From Magnolia sinica (lineage: Eukaryota; Streptophyta; Magnoliopsida; Magnoliales; Magnoliaceae): a stretch of 64,000 nucleotides of DNA. This document shows, piece by piece, positions 1 through 10,895 of this stretch. The stretch is taken from assembly GCF_029962835.1 (NCBI RefSeq), contig NC_080588.1, forward strand, positions 48,529,001 through 48,593,000, given 5' to 3'. Within the stretch, counting starts at the first letter, position 1. Each line of letters opens with the position of its first letter. A program made the position numbers and the translations under genes. The notes beneath the pieces were generated by a model. The model had not been told where the DNA came from. It ran no database searches and saw nothing but the letters and a program-made list of their open reading frames with translations.

Positions 1-137
1 GAATTTTGAGGTTGTTTTAATTTACTGCATTGTAATTTACTTTGGCTATCATTTTCTTTATTATTCCGCAGTTATAAGTTTTTATTTGGCATTGTCCTAT
101 TCAGCCCCCCTCTAGGACATATAGCTTGGCCTTTTCA
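1..137 (+). repeat. 3' end of the 5' LTR of Copia-1
   Basis: These bases repeat at 8904-9040 with three substitutions. The LTR ends with CTTTTCA at 137, followed directly by AG and the primer-binding site. The rest of this LTR lies before the window. Confidence 0.95.
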
Positions 138-139
138 AG

Positions 140-151
140 TGGTATCAGAGC
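140..151 (+). other. Primer-binding site of Copia-1 (initiator Met tRNA)
   Basis: TGGTATCAGAGC starts two bases after the LTR end. It is complementary to the 3' end of plant initiator-methionine tRNA, the usual primer of copia elements. Confidence 0.95.
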
Positions 152-212
152 CTAATAGCTCCTTTTTAATTCTTGGATTTAATTCCTGAGCTAACGATTT
201 AAGCTATTTAAG

Positions 213-1768
213 ATGTCAAATTTTGATAGCCTTTCACACAGGCCTCCACCCTTTGATGGCTCCAACTATGCTTATTGGAAAGGGAATGAGGATCTTCCTC
301 AAATCAATGGATGAAAATGTGTGGCAAGCCACGGTGGTGAATGGAATCCTCCTATCATGGAAGTTTTGGGGTTGATGGTTCAAAATCTATGAAACCACAC
401 CATATTACCAATGGACCACCCTTGAAAAGTGAGAGTAGTGCAAATGCTAAAGCACTAAATGCAATTACTTGCGCACTATCACCGGATGAGTTCAAAAGAA
501 TCATTTCCTGTGCCAAAGCAAGCTTGGGATATATTAGAAATGACACACGAGGGTACTACAATTGTCAAAAATCTAAAGTCCAACTCCTCACAACCGATTT
601 GAAGAAATTCATATGGAGGAAAATGAAATGTTTATGGACTTTTACACTAGATTGAATGACATTGTAAACTCAATGTGGGGTCTTGGCGATAAAATCCCGG
701 AAAGTAAAGTGTGTGCAAAAATACTACGCTCACTTCCCGAACGGTTCAATTCTAAAGTAACCGCAATCCAGGAACTTCGTGATACGGATAATATGAGGGT
801 TGAAGAACTAGTTGGTTCTCTACAAACCTACGAGTTAAACTTTAAAGCTCCTAAAGGTAAATCTATCGCCTAAAATCTTCTAAATGTAATTCAGAAGAAC
901 TGATTCAGAAGATGATATGGCTCTTTTAGCTAAAAATTTTACAAAATTTTCAAAAGCAAGAAAAGGGTTGATTTTCAAAAATCAAATGACAAAAGGAAGT
1001 TTAGACCCAAATTTCAAAAATCTTTGAAAGATAGTCAATGTTACAACCGTCTAGAATATGGGCACTTAGCAAATAGATGTCCTAAAAGGGACAAACCCAA
1101 GAAGAAGGGTATGTTGGCTACATGGGATGAATCATCCGATTCTGAAGGTTCTCCTGAATCAGAAGATTATGAAACTGAGTCGGGCAATGAGGTTAAAGCT
1201 CTTATTCTAGCCAAATTCACATTTTCAGATAATGACTCTACAAGTGAAGAAAATCCGAATAGTGAATGTGAAAATGAAGATGATCTTCAAGACGCTTACA
1301 ATGCCCTATATAAGGAAAGTTGTAAAATTGTTTTAAACTTAAACTTCAAAAAGAAAAGTTTTCTAAACTCAAAAATTGTTTTGAATCACTTGTCTTAGAA
1401 AATCACAAATTTCAGATTGTTTTGAAAAATCAAAATGCGATTTGGAATTCAAAAACTCTCTAATTGTTGATTTAAAATCTGAAATTGAGAAACTTAAAAT
1501 TGAAGTATCCTCTCTTCTGAGTTTAAAGGACACATGGAAATATGCCCAAGGTGATCCAAAGTTAGAAAAACTGTTATCCAGATCAACAAAATGTGGCGAT
1601 CGATCCGGGTTGGGCTATGATAAAAATCTACCTCCTAAACAAAAGTATACTCCTCCTATGTTTGTTAAAGGAGAGTCCTCAAACTCAAAAGGGAAAAGTA
1701 CTTATCAAGATTTTTCTAAAAATTCAAAAACTTTTCAAAAACCTAGAAACAGCCATAATCAGAAATGA
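213..1768 (+). pseudogene. gag: gag of Copia-1, frameshifted
   Basis: The likely start is the ATG at 213, whose product begins MSNFDSLSHRPPPFDGSNYA, the usual N terminus of copia gag (DUF4219/UBN2-type capsid). The frame breaks near 285 and is then spread over several frames (341-655, 613-873, 1024-1398, 1442-1768). The capsid-like part is at 613-873. A CCHC zinc knuckle lies at 1036-1080 but its second Cys is replaced (CYNRLEYGHLANRC), so nucleic-acid binding is probably lost. An acidic Ser/Glu-rich linker follows, then a basic C-terminal tail. Gag would form the virus-like particle. Many indels and stops make this a clear pseudogene. Confidence 0.88.
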
Positions 1769-1888
1769 AATCCACTAGCTGAAAAGATAGTTGATTTACT
1801 CAAGGAGCTCTTAAAATCTAACTCTACAGGTCATTCCTACAAATATACACAAAAGAAGACCAACTATGTTCCTAAACCCAAAACAGTT

Positions 1889-2330
1889 ATGAAATGGGTT
1901 CCTAAAGTTACCTGCTTGGTTGCTCACACTGCTTTCAAAGCAACAAGTCATTCAAAGTGGTACCTAGACAGTGGATGCTCCAGGCATATGACAGGTGACA
2001 AAGCTTTATTCACCGATCTGAAAGATATGACTGATGGTTCAGTCACATTTGGTGATGGTAGCAACTGCAAGATTATAGGCCAAGGTACGGTTCAACTTTT
2101 TAATCTTCCGTGTTTAAAAATGTTTTATACGTTGAAGGCCTAAAGCACAACTTGCTTAGTATATCACAAATATGTGATAATAACCATAATGTTCGGTTTT
2201 CTAATCAAAGTTGTGAAATACTAAATAATAAGGGTTCTGTAATATTAACTGGATGTAGAACGTCCGAAAATTGCTATATTATTAGTGAATCCACTCATCT
2301 AATCAAACATGTTACATGGTCCATACAGAC
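1889..2330 (+). pseudogene. pol: Aspartic protease region of Copia-1 pol
   Basis: The frame opening at 1889 contains WYLDSGCSRHMTGD, the copia retropepsin active site (D-S-G) with the usual His and Met that follow. The catalytic Asp is intact. The frame shifts near 2105, and the segment after it (2110-2391) continues the protease and the pre-integrase region with the typical GLKHNLLSISQICD block. The protease would cut the Gag-Pol polyprotein in the particle. It is broken by the frameshift but its motif is intact. Confidence 0.9.
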
Positions 2331-3404
2331 AGACCGATTTATGGCACAAACGTCTTGGACATGTACATTATCGAAAATTTATATCGATTGAGCAAACGAG
2401 AACTTGTAAGAGGTTTACCCAAACTTCAAAATTTAGATAAAATATGTGGTGAGTGCCAGATAGGCAAACAAACAAAGAACTCACACAAAAGGTGAATTCA
2501 AATACCACATCAAGACCATTCGAACTTCTCCACATGGACCTGATAGGACCTACCGAACGGAAAGTCGTGGTGGTAAAAAGTACATCTTGGTAATAGTTGA
2601 TGACTTTACCGATTCACTTGGGTAGTCTTCTTAAGGGATAAATCAAACCCTTGAAGAAGTAAGAAAAGTTCTCAAAAGGATTCAAACTGAAAAATCCTTC
2701 TCAAATCAAGAAAATTCGTAGTGATCATGGATCCGAATTTGAGAATAGCAATTTTGAGAAGTTCTCATCGACCAAGGAATATTACATGAATTCTCTGCTC
2801 CCAAAACTCCACAACAAAATGGAATTGTAGAAAGAAAGAATAGGGTGCTTCAAGAAATGGCTAATGTCATGTTGAATAGCATGAAGCTCTCTAAAAATCT
2901 TTGGGTTGAAGTAGCACAACTTGCTATATTATTAACCGAGTCTACACTAGCAAAGATAATAATAAAACGGCTTACGAATTGTGGTTCAATAAAAAGCCTC
3001 TTGTTAAATACTTTCGAGTTTTTGGCAGCAAGTGCTATATTTTACATGATCGTGAAAATTTGGGAAAGTTCGATACGAAGAGTGATGAAGGTATTTTTCT
3101 AGGATATTCTTTAAACAATCGAGCTTATAGGGTCCTGAATAAAAGGACTGGTGTGATTCAAGAATCCATTAATGTTGTCATTGATGATCACTTAAACACA
3201 CCAATCTCTAATTCAGATAATGATGAAGTACTAATCATTGATAAACCCGATACTTCATCGAATCAGATTGATTCTGAGTTGAGGACTGTTAAAGATCATC
3301 CAACCACACAAATTCTTGGAAACCCTCTCACCGGTGTTCGCACCCGTAGACAACTTGAGGATATATGTAATTATGTATGTTTTACATCCCAAATTGAACC
3401 ATCT
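2331..3404 (+). pseudogene. pol: Integrase of Copia-1, multiply frameshifted
   Basis: The zinc-binding segment can be read across frames at about 2340-2480 (a His pair, then CGEC). The catalytic core follows: the first Asp at about 2535 (HMDLIGP), the second in DHGSEFE at about 2722-2745, and the Glu in NGIVERKN at about 2818-2841. The conserved C-terminal part of copia integrase (VFGSKCYI, FLGYSLNNRAYRVLN) is clear within 2979-3160. The core triad is still recognisable, but at least four frame changes occur. Integrase would join element cDNA to the chromosome. Confidence 0.85.
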
Positions 3405-4920
3405 AACGTAAAAGAAGCTCTGGCTGATGAAAACTGGATTGTTGCGATGCAAGATGAACTCAACTAATTCGTAAGAAATGATGTTTGGTATCTCGTACCA
3501 AGACCTAAAGATAAACACATCATTGGAACAAAATGGATTTTCAAAAATAAGTCTGACGAATGTGGAAATATAATTAGAAACAAGGCTAGACTGGTGGTAC
3601 AAGGTTATACTCAAATTGAAGGGATTGATTTCGATGAAACCTTTGCACCAAGAGCACGTCTTGAATCTATCGACTATTTATATCCATTGCATGTTTTAAA
3701 AGATAAAGATCTATCAAATGGATGTAAAAAGTGCTTTTCTAAATGGCGATTTACATGAAGAAGTCTATGTTGAACAGCCAATGGGATTTGAAGATTCCAA
3801 AAATACTGATCATGTATATCGGCTTAAAAAGGCACTTTATGGATTAAAACAAGCACCTAGGGCATGGTATGAGAAACTAACATAATTTCTTTTAAGTCAT
3901 AATTTTCAAATGGGATCTGTCGATAAAACTCTATTTGTTAAGAAACATAATGATCATATCTTAATGGTACAAATTTATGTTGATGATATCATTTATGGAT
4001 CAACTTGTACTAACTTGACTACTGAGTTTGCAGATTTGATAAAATCACAGTTCGAAATGAGCATGGTTGGGGAATTGACTTATTTCCTTGGATTGCAAGT
4101 AAAGCAACAACCTGAAGGAATATTTATTTCTCAATCTAAGTATGCCTTAAATCTAATCAAGAGATTTGGATTTGAGAATGGCAAGAATTTCGATACTCCT
4201 ATGAGTACTACCCTGAAACTATCAAAAGGCTCTAATGGTAAAAATGTTGATTCAAAACTTTATCGGAGTATGATTGGTAGTTTGTTATATTTAACTGCTA
4301 GTAGACCTGATATTTCTCTAAGTGTTGGTATTTGCGCAAGATATCAATCTGATCCAAAAGAATCTCACTTGATTGCTGTCAAGCGAATTATTAGATATGT
4401 CGCAAGTACTGTAAATCTTGGTCTCTGGTATCCTCATGAAACCAATGTTCAATTAGTTGGGTACTCGGATGCTAACTAGGCTGGTAATTTAGATGATAGA
4501 AAATCAACCAGTGGTGGTTGTTTTTTTATTGGAAATTGTCTAGTTTCCTGGTTTAGTAAGAAATAAAATTCTATATCACTTTCAACAGCTGAAGCTGAGT
4601 ATATCGCAGCTGGTAATGCATGTACACAGCTTGTTTGGATGCAACGAATGCTAAGTGATTATGGAATTAAACAGGATTCTATGTTATTACATTGTGATAA
4701 TTCCAGTGCAATAAATATTTCAAAAAATCCTATTCAGCATTCTCGTACTAAGCACATTGACATTAGATTTCATTATATAAGGGAATTAGTAGAAGAAAAA
4801 GTTATATCTCTAGAATATATTCCTACTGAAGATCAACGAGCTGATATTTTCACAAAACCTCTTGATAAAAGCAGGTTCAAAAAGATGAAATTTGATCTTG
4901 GTATGTGCATTTTAAATTGA
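3405..4920 (+). pseudogene. pol: Reverse transcriptase and RNase H of Copia-1
   Basis: A copia RVT_2 domain starts around EALADENWIVAMQDEL (3408-3464) and is interrupted by a stop at 3465 and frame changes near 3660-3720. The catalytic YVDD is intact at 3976-3987, and the frame 3910-4479 is open. RNase H follows: GYSDAN at about 4459-4476, then a TAG at 4477 where the family has Trp. Next come KSTSGG, a TAA at 4564, STAEAEY and LHCDNSSAI. The last frame (4639-4920) ends with the usual GMCILN and a TGA. The Trp-to-stop change is a simple G-to-A transition, as expected from decay of methylated DNA. Confidence 0.92.
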
Positions 4921-5017
4921 TAATTTATGCCTTCTTGTATTATATTGTATATATTTGCTAGATTGAATTCCAATTTTTGTTTAAATTGCAAGAAAATTGA
5001 ATTTTTTGGGGTTTATT

Positions 5018-5082
5018 CGACCAGTCATGAGTAGACACGACCAGTCGTACTACGACCGGTCGTAAATACCCACGACCAGTCG
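5018..5082. promoter_or_regulatory. Cluster of four CGACCAGTCG-type palindromes upstream of the extra ORF
   Basis: The spacer between pol and the extra ORF (4921-5375) has no coding signal. It contains four near-identical palindromic decamers at 5018, 5038, 5053 and 5073 (CGACCAGTCA, CGACCAGTCG, CGACCGGTCG, CGACCAGTCG). The same motif is reiterated in the U3 part of the LTR (7455-7832), which is where retrotransposon enhancers lie. A pyrimidine-rich stretch (about 5107-5155) and a conventional leader follow before the ATG at 5376. I infer a possible internal promoter or enhancer for the extra ORF; there is no direct proof. Confidence 0.5.
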
Positions 5083-5375
5083 TGGAACACGGGTTCACTT
5101 AAAATTGGGAATTTTTTCCTTTCTTCCTCATTTCTTCTTTCTTCTCCTTGGAGCCGAACTTCGACTCGTCGAACCCATCCTTCAAATTCTTCAATGTTAG
5201 TGTTTCAAATCCATTTTTCTTGCATATTTGTGTCTAGATTGTCTCCTTTTCTCTCTTGAAGCTTTTTATTTTGAAAATCATTGAGTTTGGAGTTTGGATT
5301 GTGAAAAATCTGTTTTGAGCAAACCCACTTCTCAACCCTTTGCAACTTCTTTATTCCTTTAAATCCTTGTTGTAA

Positions 5376-6514
5376 ATGGCTTCTAGAGGTAGAAAAACTA
5401 CTTCACGTGGTCCTTCTTCTTCCTCCAGATCAACCCCTATCTCTAAACGTCATCTTCTTGTTCCCAATGATGATCCATCATTTGTTAGGGACATTAGATC
5501 TCGTAAGGTTATCGTTGAACATCCTGTTGATGTCAATCACATTGCTCCATTTGACATCCTTCCTGTACTTGAAGCTGTAGGTTGGACTAACTTATTGCAT
5601 TGGGGTGGGCCTGCATACCGGTCCATTGCCCAATCCATGTTTTCATGTATTAGTGCATTTTCACAGGATAATTTAACTTTTCAAATTTCTACTAGAGAAG
5701 GGCCATTTGACGTTGATCGTTATTTAATTTCAGCCCTTATGGAAATTCCTGTGAATGATGAGGGTATTCCAATTCATAATTTAACTGATAAACCCTCAAT
5801 GGCTGAAAAACGCATGCTCACTAGAGACTTGTGCAATATGGATGTTCAATGGACTCAAAAAGGGAATGCGCTCCCTGCAAGGTATTTGTTACCCAAATAC
5901 AGAATTCTCCACAGAATCTTTGTGTCTAATCTGTATCCTCGTTCGGGTAATAAATCTGATTGACTTCATTTATGGTTCGTGTTATCCATGCTATCTCAAA
6001 TGGTACTCAGATTTGTTTGCCATCCTTAATCTGTCATTTCATTATTCAGTTTCGACTCCATCCTGGTCATAGTGACATTCCTTTTGCCTATTTTATGACC
6101 GTATTGGCTACTTATATGTTAGTCGATATGCCTATTGATGAAGCACCAATCCATCATCTGATCTTCAACAATACAAATATCAATAAGATGAAGTTGGATC
6201 TGCTTCCTGAACAAGGTGGTGGTGGTGGTGGTGATCATGAAGAAGCTGATGTTGACATTAATATGGATGACATTTTTGAGGAACTGGATTCTGACTCAGC
6301 TAATGATCCAGATTTTATACTATCTGATGTTGATGCACGTCTGAGTGCATTAGAAGGTAAAGTTGAGGATATAAATGTTAAGTTGGAAAACATGTCTGTT
6401 GCTCATGATTTGCAATTCAAGTATATGCGCAAATATCTTAGGCGCTTGAACAAAGGCATGCACCAACTTGATCCTTCTATTCCTGCTCCATCTTCAAGTT
6501 CTAGTTCTGACTAG
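5376..6514 (+). pseudogene. Extra 3' ORF of Copia-1 (plant transposon protein, env-like position), one frameshift
   Basis: The ATG at 5376 opens 195 codons (to 5963); the reading continues in another frame from about 5960 to 6514, so a single-base indel near 5958-5962 splits a product of about 380 residues. The N terminus is Ser/Arg-rich and the middle is globular, with LHRIFVSNLYPRSGNKS at the break. Then come GTQICLPSL, an acidic stretch with a Gly run (about 6209-6235), a DARLSALE coiled-coil-like segment and a Ser-rich tail. I see no signal peptide or convincing membrane span. It fits the family called 'putative plant transposon protein' (Pfam Transposase_32, named from memory). It sits where SIRE elements carry their env-like gene. 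A homologue is at 40298-41517 in an unrelated element. Confidence 0.75.
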
Positions 6515-6999
6515 TTTTTATGTGACTTCTGGTCTGTAATAACTTTATTACTTAGCACTTGACTGATTTTGATTTGGATTCTATCTATGTTTAATGCTGG
6601 ATATTTGTTCTTGATGTAATATTTATGCTGGATATATGTGATGCTATCTTGAGTATTTCTATGACTCTTTTGCTATACTCTATTTCCTCCTTCTGTTTAC
6701 TCTCATTCTTTTATTTAGTTCTCCTTTATCATATTGTGACAAAAAGGGGGAGAATGGTTTGTTGTTAATATGATTGTGAGAGGAGTAGCATTGGTTATGT
6801 TACTCAGGGGGAGTGGGGTGTCAAGGGGAATATATGTTTGATCTTGAATATATGTTTGATCTTGTTGAATGATAATGGTTGAATGTTGAAACTGGTTGAA
6901 TGTTGAATGTTGAATATTGATTTACAGGTATTAACCAGTTGTTTTACACTTGTTTATCTTGATTATGTGTTTTGTCACTAATTTGACAAAGGGGGAGAT
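6515..6999 (+). other. 3' untranslated region of Copia-1 with two polypurine tracts
   Basis: No coding signal. A first polypurine tract (AAAAAGGGGGAG, 6741-6752) lies well inside and a second (AAAGGGGGAGA, 6988-6998) abuts the LTR. The second should prime plus-strand synthesis; the first could be an auxiliary central-type tract or a relic. Short direct repeats of GTTGAAT lie at about 6879-6920. Confidence 0.75.
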
Positions 7000-7454
7000 T
7001 GTAAGTGCTATAGTTTCTATCCCTGTTTGTTGTCAAATTTGTAGTGCCAAAATCACTATTATATATAACTTGCATAAGTGAAGCTCTCTTAAGGATCAAC
7101 ATTCATAAACAAGCTAAGCTCACAACAAGCAAAACTCTCAAGTACAAGACTCAAGATCTTGAATGAAAGAACTGCTCACAAGACAAGACTCTGGAATGAA
7201 AGAACTGCTCACAAGACAAGACTCAAGCTAAACTCAAGACTCAAGCTGAAACTCAAGCCACTTTTAAGATTGAGTTACATGAAGAGTTCAACTATATCAA
7301 GACTTCAAGACTGATACTTCAAGGTCACTTGTTCCTAATGCTTCAATGTCCATACTTCATGATTGAGGTTTGTTTGACCATAGGTTGACCTTAGAAGTAG
7401 GTCATTTCGGATACATAAGTCGAATGTTATTTTTTATGTGATTGGTCTGTTCTT

Positions 7455-7832
7455 CGACTAGTCCTAGGCCTTCTTCGACTAGTCCTAGACTTGCTTCGAC
7501 CAGTCTAAGAAATTCCTCGACCAGTCGTAAGTTTGTTACAAATTCCGGATAAAATCTGTTAGCCTTCGACTAGTCCTGGAATCTGTTCGACCAGTCGTAG
7601 GAACAGTGTCGACTGATCTTCGACCAGTCGTACAACCTTCGACTCGAAGTCCAGCGATGGTTTACAGGACCTACGACCAGTCGAAGGAAACCTACGACCA
7701 GTCGTAGGTGACCTACGACCAGTCGTAGGAAAGCTTCGACCAGTCGTAGAACGGTCAAAGCATATCCCGCCGGATTTTTCAAATATCTGTTAGTGCTTCG
7801 ACTAGTCGAAGAGTACTCTAGACCAGTCGAAG
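7455..7832. promoter_or_regulatory. Array of CGACYAGTCG palindromes in U3 of the Copia-1 LTR
   Basis: About 13 copies or near-copies of a palindromic decamer (CGACCAGTCG, CGACTAGTCC, CGACCAGTCT and similar) lie at irregular 20-45 base spacing. They end just before the TATA box at 7849. Often the motif extends to CTACGACCAGTCGTAGG. Position and reiteration suggest binding sites for a dimeric transcription factor. The array also recurs at 14305-14629 and 5018-5082. Confidence 0.7.
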
Positions 7833-7848
7833 ACCCGATCTTCTCACC

Positions 7849-7856
7849 TATAAATA
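7849..7856 (+). promoter_or_regulatory. TATA box of the Copia-1 LTR promoter
   Basis: TATAAATA follows the palindrome array at the expected place in an LTR. The matching site of the second element is TATAAAT at 14648. Confidence 0.75.
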
Positions 7857-9040
7857 GTGCACGAATCTCAGAAGAAATCATCGAATTAATTAAAGTATCC
7901 AAGCCAATCCTCGTCGAACTTCTGAGAGATAATTCTGTGCTCCATCTAAGCTAAGTGTGCTTATTTAATATTCTCTTTCCTTAGCTTTATTTTAATTGAT
8001 TTTGTTTCTTATATTCCAATCTGATTTAATAAGAGGAATTATTATTCCCTTTCTTTGGAATCAAAATCAATTAAGGCAAGCCCTATTTGGTTTAATTTAA
8101 AATCTATTAGAATTAGAACCATTGTAATCGAGTACTGGACATTGAACTTGGACATTCAATCATCTACTTTGATTTGGTTCTACCGGGCTGCTACAACGAA
8201 GGAGATTTTCAGGTATTTTACATATTGTAAATTCCTTTCTATTATTTTGGTTTCTTTCAAGATTTGCCAGAAAAATCTTGTTATTTTGGTTATCTGAGGA
8301 AAGCCAGGAAAACTCAGAAGTGGGGTTTTTTTAATTGTGTAAGCCCACATACAAAGACACAATTGTAAGGGTTTTGGGTGAACCTGGGAAAACCTATTTT
8401 TAGTGAACGCTAATATTCCCTGTGTGAGGATATTAGGAGTGGAGTAGCATTTTGTGTGGCTGTTGTTTAACAGTTGGTGAACACACAGGCAAACCACTAT
8501 AAACCCTTGTGTTGTGGTTGATTGTTTTATTCTTCTAATTTTTTATTCTTTTTGTGGGATGTATGTATGGTGGTGAATGTTGTAATTATTTCAAGCTTTG
8601 TGAGAATGTTGTAATAGCTTAGAATTTACTTTCTGCTATTCCTTTATAAGCTTGATTTCCAATTTCATTTGAAAGTTGTTCCAGCAAGGTTGCCCTGCCA
8701 TTTTTATGGTGTATGGCTGTCCCTAGAACAATACATCTTTAATTACAAGTTATTTCAATTCAGTTTATATTTATTTTTGTATTCCTCTTCAATTTGAGAC
8801 TTGATACAAAGACCTTTCTAGAAATAAGGTTGTCCTACCATAAACTCTGTTTTTGGTGTAAAGTTGTCCTTAGAATAACGTTTGTATCAACCTCTCAAGA
8901 TCTGAATTTTGAGGTTGTTTTAATTTACTGCATTGTAATTTACTTTAGCTATCATTTTCTTTATTATTCCGCTGTTATAAGTTTTTATTTGGCATTGTCC
9001 TATTCACCCCCCCTCTAGGACATATAGCTTGGCCTTTTCA

Positions 9041-9930
9041 CCTCTCCATGGGCCTAATATACATCATAATGGACTCCATCGCCTGGCCCTTGCATCGCAA
9101 TGGGCCTCATTACATAGGCCTAATATACATCACAATGGGCCTTCAACATGGGCTGGATACACATCACAATGGGCCTTCAACAGGGGCTGGATACACATCA
9201 CAATGGGCCTCAAATACGGGCCGCATATACATCACATTGGGTCCGTCAATCGGCCTCAACAATTAGAATCAACAGTCGGAATTAGCCTCGATAATCGAAA
9301 TCGGCCTCGACAATCGGAATCGGCCAATACAATCGGCCTCAACAATCAGAATCAGCCTCGATAAACAATCGAAATCAGCCTAACAAAGGGCCTAAGAGAA
9401 GGTGACAATGAGGACATTTAACCATCGTTGCCCAACAATGTGGACATTTAACCAACATTGCTCCCAAGGAGTGGCCCTCATAGGGCCAAACATATAGTGG
9501 GCCCATAGCTTCACATAAGGGCCTAATATACATCACCATGGGCCTCACTCAAGGGCCTAATATATATCACTATGGGCCTCGGCACATATGCTATAAATAT
9601 ATCACATCAGGCCTCACTCAAGGGCCCCAAATGCATTATATTGGGCCTCGCCAAATAAGTCACAAATACATCACTTGGGCATCATCAAATGGGCCTCATA
9701 TACATGAAGTGGGCCGTATCACATTGGGTCAAATCAAATGGGCCGATTCAAGTGGACCGATTCAAATGGGCCGAATCAAATGGGTTGAATCAATGAGCCG
9801 ATTCAAATGGGCCAAATCAAATGGGCTAAATCAAATGGAACAAATCAAATGGGCCGAATCGATGGGTCGATTCAAATGGGCCGAATTAATGGGCCGAATC
9901 AAATGGGTTGAATCCAATACACCATTCATC
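9041..9930. repeat. Degenerate minisatellite of the ATACATCACAATGGGCC type
   Basis: Units of roughly 20-40 bases built around ATACATCACAATGGGCCT change gradually into AATCAAATGGGCCGATTC units toward 9930. Apparent open frames here are products of the repeat (MGLI..IHHNGL periodicity) and not genes. Confidence 0.8.
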
Positions 9931-10383
9931 CATTGTTAGAGATTATTTTAAAGCATTTATCGCAAAGTGAATTATATCCCAAGGATCATCTAGATCATAC
10001 CACAAATGGCGGTGGTGATAATGATTTCTATTGCTATATTTCCAGTGGGCCGACCATAATATTTATTTTCTATTCAATCTGTGCATGAGGTCACAAAGAC
10101 CTGGTTATAGAGGAAAAACAAATATTGTATAGGTCCAAGACCCTGCAATCAAAGGGGTTTTTAATGGTGGACGTTCATCCCACTGTTCTCTATAGTGTGG
10201 TCCACTTGATATTGGACCTGCTTTATTTTTAGTCTCAAGCCTGGAGACAGGCTCGCCAAATGGATAGACGGTAGGATTTAACACATGCATCAAAGGGTGG
10301 GACCCATTGTCCCAGCTTACGGACAGTGTGGAGCCAGTCCGCTCGTCAGGTGGGTCCCACATACATGGGCCACCCCACTTCCC

Positions 10384-10583
10384 TCTCTCTTGTTGTATAT
10401 ATATATGATATAATATATTATAATATAATATAATGTAATATAATATAATATATTATAATATATTATATATATCATCTAAAGTGCCCACCGTTCAGACCCT
10501 CTAGACGTTTTGGATGGTGGGATATCACGCATATATCATGGTGGGTCCACATGTGTGGCCCACTTCTCATTCATATATACTAT

Positions 10584-10631
<48 letters not shown>

Positions 10632-10813
10632 CAACATCATATAATATAATATAATATATTATATTATAACATATACAAGAACTATGAAAAGCCACCATTT
10701 AGGCCCCTGGATGCTCTGGACGGTGCTGATCTTACGCATAAATCACAGTGGGTCCACACATAGGAGTGGCTCACCATAGCATTTATTATTAATATAAAAT
10801 ATTATATTATATG

Positions 10814-10877
<64 letters not shown>

Positions 10878-10895
10878 TACATACATACATACATA
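10384..10895. repeat. Cluster of TA-rich microsatellites
   Basis: TATAATATAA tracts lie at about 10396-10470. A pure (TA)n lies at 10590-10629 and another (AT)n at 10818-10867, continuing as (AC)n and (CATA)n to 10895. Between them are the family phrases GGTGGGTCCACA and GCCCACTT. No gene. Confidence 0.85.

Larger units (their letters stand above)
1..9040 (+). mobile_element. Copia-1: SIRE/Maximus-like Ty1/copia retrotransposon, left LTR truncated by window edge
   Basis: Order seen: end of the 5' LTR (1-137), Met-tRNA primer site (140-151), gag, protease, integrase, reverse transcriptase, RNase H, an extra ORF (5376-6514), polypurine tract and complete 3' LTR (7000-9040). Integrase before reverse transcriptase is the Ty1/copia order. 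A long leader, an extra ORF after pol and a PPT of the form AAAGGGGGAG are typical of the SIRE/Maximus lineage. The 137 bases of left LTR differ from 8904-9040 at three positions by eye. All coding frames are broken, so the element is dead by itself. The right flank starts at 9041 inside an older LTR remnant; the left target duplication lies outside the window, so it cannot be tested. Confidence 0.93.
7000..9040 (+). repeat. 3' LTR of Copia-1 (2041 bp)
   Basis: It starts TGTAAGTGCT directly after the polypurine tract and ends CCTTTTCA, so it has TG...CA ends. Its last 137 bases repeat positions 1-137. It contains the palindrome array (7455-7832) and TATA box (7849-7856), so transcription should start near 7880. 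A related LTR is at 13943-15636. Confidence 0.93.

Noticed and set aside
140-151. tRNA-like sequence at primer sites (also 42247-42258 and 57233-57250)
   Set aside because: Only the complement of a tRNA 3' end is present, with no cloverleaf; these are retrotransposon primer sites.
9029-9939. Three open frames with IHHNGL/MGRIKWAE periodicity
   Set aside because: Translation of the GGGCC minisatellite in an LTR remnant.
10590-10895. Long TA and CATA tracts as possible origin or matrix attachment signals
   Set aside because: Simple microsatellites of this kind are common in plant intergenic DNA; nothing else supports a function.
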